A DNA stretch of 64,000 nt from Streptomyces sp. Isolate_45 (GTDB lineage Bacteria > Actinomycetota > Actinomycetes > Streptomycetales > Streptomycetaceae), in contig NZ_JANFAK020000014.1 in NCBI RefSeq assembly GCF_024721315.2, forward strand, positions 1-64,000, in the 5' to 3' direction. The translations under genes were made by a program, and so were the position numbers. Each line of letters starts with the position of its first letter. Position 1 is the first letter of the stretch. The notes under the pieces were generated by a model. It saw nothing but the letters and a program-made list of their open reading frames with translations, searched no databases and had not been told where the DNA came from. Positions 62,849 to 64,000 of the stretch are shown piece by piece.

Positions 62849-63295
62849 TTAGGCGGCGACGACCTCGATGCCCACGTTCGCGGCGACCTCGGCGTGCAGA
62901 CGCACGGAGACCTGGTACGAACCGAGGGTCTTGATCGGGGAGCCGAGCTCCACGCGACGCTTGTCGACCTTCGGGCCACCCGAAGCCTCGATCGCCGTGG
63001 CGATGTCGGCCGGCGTGACGGAACCGAAGAGACGGCCGGCGTCACCCGCGCGGGTGGCCAGACGGACCTTCACACCCTCGAGCTTGGCCTTGAACTCGTT
63101 GGCCTGCTCGATGGTCGCGATCTCGTGGATCTTGCGGGCGCGGCGGATCTGCGCCACGTCCTTCTCGCCACCCTTGGTCCAGCGGATCGCGAAACCACGC
63201 GGGACCAGGTAGTTGCGAGCGTAGCCGTCCTTGACGTCGACGACATCGCCGGCGGTGCCGAGGCCAGAGACCTCGTGGGTCAGGATGATCTTCAT
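62849..63295 (-). CDS. rplI: Ribosomal protein bL9
   Basis: L9 binds 23S rRNA. The 148-residue protein has the N-terminal signature [19 protein letters not shown], the long central helix ([13 protein letters not shown]) and the C-terminal RNA-binding domain. It follows rpsR by 18 bases in the usual ssb-rpsR-rplI order. Confidence 0.98.
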   Translation of the reverse strand: MKIILTHEVSGLGTAGDVVDVKDGYARNYLVPRGFAIRWTKGGEKDVAQIRRARKIHEIATIEQANEFKAKLEGVKVRLATRAGDAGRLFGSVTPADIATAIEASGGPKVDKRRVELGSPIKTLGSYQVSVRLHAEVAANVGIEVVAA

Positions 63296-63313
63296 TGTTC
63301 GGTCACCCTTTCC

Positions 63314-63550
63314 TTATCGCGCGGTGGACGTGTAGGGCAGCAGTGCCATCTCACGGCTGTTCTTGACTGCCGTGGCGACGTCACGCTGGTGCTGCGTGCA
63401 GTTGCCGGTGACGCGGCGGGCACGGATCTTGCCGCGGTCGGAAATGAACTTCCGCAGCATGTTCGTGTCCTTGTAGTCCACGTAAGCGGTCTTGTCCTTG
63501 CAGAACGCGCAGACCTTCTTCTTAGGCTTGCGCACAGGCGGCTTCGCCAT
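63314..63550 (-). CDS. rpsR: Ribosomal protein bS18
   Basis: The 78-residue S18 has the conserved [19 protein letters not shown] block. It keeps CAFC and a third Cys, so it is the Cys-containing (zinc-binding type) paralogue, C+. Streptomycetes also have a C- form used when zinc is scarce. It lies 43 bases after ssb and 18 bases before rplI. Confidence 0.97.
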   Translation of the reverse strand: MAKPPVRKPKKKVCAFCKDKTAYVDYKDTNMLRKFISDRGKIRARRVTGNCTQHQRDVATAVKNSREMALLPYTSTAR

Positions 63551-63593
63551 TGTGTCTCTCCTGTGTGATCAAGAAGTGGGGATGCGAGCTGCC

Positions 63594-64000
63594 CTAGAAG
63601 GGCGGCTCGTCCGAGTAGCCACCGCCGGAGCCGCCGGAGCCGCCGGAGCTTCCGCCCCAACCGCCCCCGCCGCCACCCTGCTGCTGGCCACCGGCAGCCG
63701 GCGCACTGGACGCCCACGGGTCGTCGGAGGGACCTCCGCCGCCCTGGGGCGCACCGCCGCCACCGGGGGCTCCGCCCCAGTTGCCGCCGCCACCCTGCTG
63801 CTGACCGCCGCCGCCGTATCCACCCTGGCCGCCGCGACCCGTGGTCTTGGTGACCTTGGCCGTGGCGGTCTTCAGGCTGGGGCCGACTTCCTCGACGTCC
63901 AGCTCGTAGACCGTGCGCTTGACACCCTCACGGTCCTCGTACGACCGCTGCTTCAGCCGGCCCTGCACGATGACGCGCATGCCCCGCTGAAGGGACTCGG
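63594..64000 (-). CDS. ssb: Single-stranded DNA-binding protein, 3' part (start beyond window)
   Basis: Only the end of the OB fold ([33 protein letters not shown]) and the long Gly/Gln-rich tail are present. The 70-residue tail is very rich in Gly and ends DEPPF, the acidic tip that recruits replication and repair proteins. The gene continues past base 64000, where it would start on the minus strand. In the usual Streptomyces order rpsF lies upstream. Confidence 0.95.
   Translation of the reverse strand, partial: ESLQRGMRVIVQGRLKQRSYEDREGVKRTVYELDVEEVGPSLKTATAKVTKTTGRGGQGGYGGGGQQQGGGGNWGGAPGGGGAPQGGGGPSDDPWASSAPAAGGQQQGGGGGGWGGSSGGSGGSGGGYSDEPPF

Overview
The window is a very GC-rich actinobacterial chromosome segment that can be assigned to Streptomyces with high confidence. 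It carries ssgA and its activator ssgR, a sporulation pair confined to Streptomyces and close relatives. It also holds a fused cydCD gene controlled from a Rex-type operator, and the ssb-rpsR-rplI / dnaB block that lies near oriC in this genus. Gene order matches the oriC-proximal core of Streptomyces chromosomes as I remember it, read so that oriC lies beyond the right edge. Perfect copies of the 14-bp ParB-binding site parS (gtttcacgtgaaac) occur 19 times in seven places, which also fits a near-origin position.

Layout. 1-1050: a homopolymer G/C block that looks like an assembly problem, an 8-bp tandem repeat, and an RsbW-like ATPase on the minus strand. 1049-7281: an extracytoplasmic copper module (membrane protein, YcnI, Sco, PCuAC chaperone, CopC-CopD fusion, Tat-exported DyP peroxidase). 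7324-10872: pheA, serS and a HAD phosphatase, with a DnaA-box cluster between pheA and serS. 11108-15407: a rhomboid-like protein and two ABC-2 ATPase/permease pairs, all minus strand. 15634-19370: M24 peptidase-like protein, hydrolase-SDR fusion, a short ORF that may be a gene remnant, and a MerR regulator. 19475-26206: aquaporin, KptA, and a two-gene HSP90/TPR unit. 26396-30102: LLM oxidoreductase, HAD phosphatase, two-GAF histidine kinase. 30229-36384: cydA-cydB-cydCD. 36565-44542: cyclophilin-like protein, hisC, LacI regulator, metallophosphatase, two-TM protein, glycosyltransferase, aldo/keto reductase. 44699-52535: thiC with a TPP riboswitch, YibE/F protein, ssgA-ssgR, DUF5326 protein, cupin, holin-like protein, ptpA, and a Cys/Met-metabolism PLP enzyme. 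52711-59265: LysR regulator, NUDIX, flavohaemoglobin, HAD phosphatase, two GNATs, class C serine hydrolase. 59342-64000: dnaB, MATE exporter, rplI, rpsR and partial ssb.

How it works together. Most of the window is housekeeping or developmental. The copper module probably delivers Cu to extracytoplasmic oxidases and to the GlxA maturation route that DtpA serves. cydABCD forms the bd oxidase branch, switched by NADH/NAD+ through Rex. The least-explained parts are three. First, an HSP90-like ATPase is translationally coupled to a 1031-residue TPR protein, next to an orphan KptA. Second, parS sites have been absorbed into protein-coding sequence, above all a five-unit 24-bp array inside the CopC-CopD gene. 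Third, DnaA-box clusters lie outside oriC at pheA-serS and dnaB. I found no tRNA or rRNA genes, insertion sequences, phage or CRISPR arrays.
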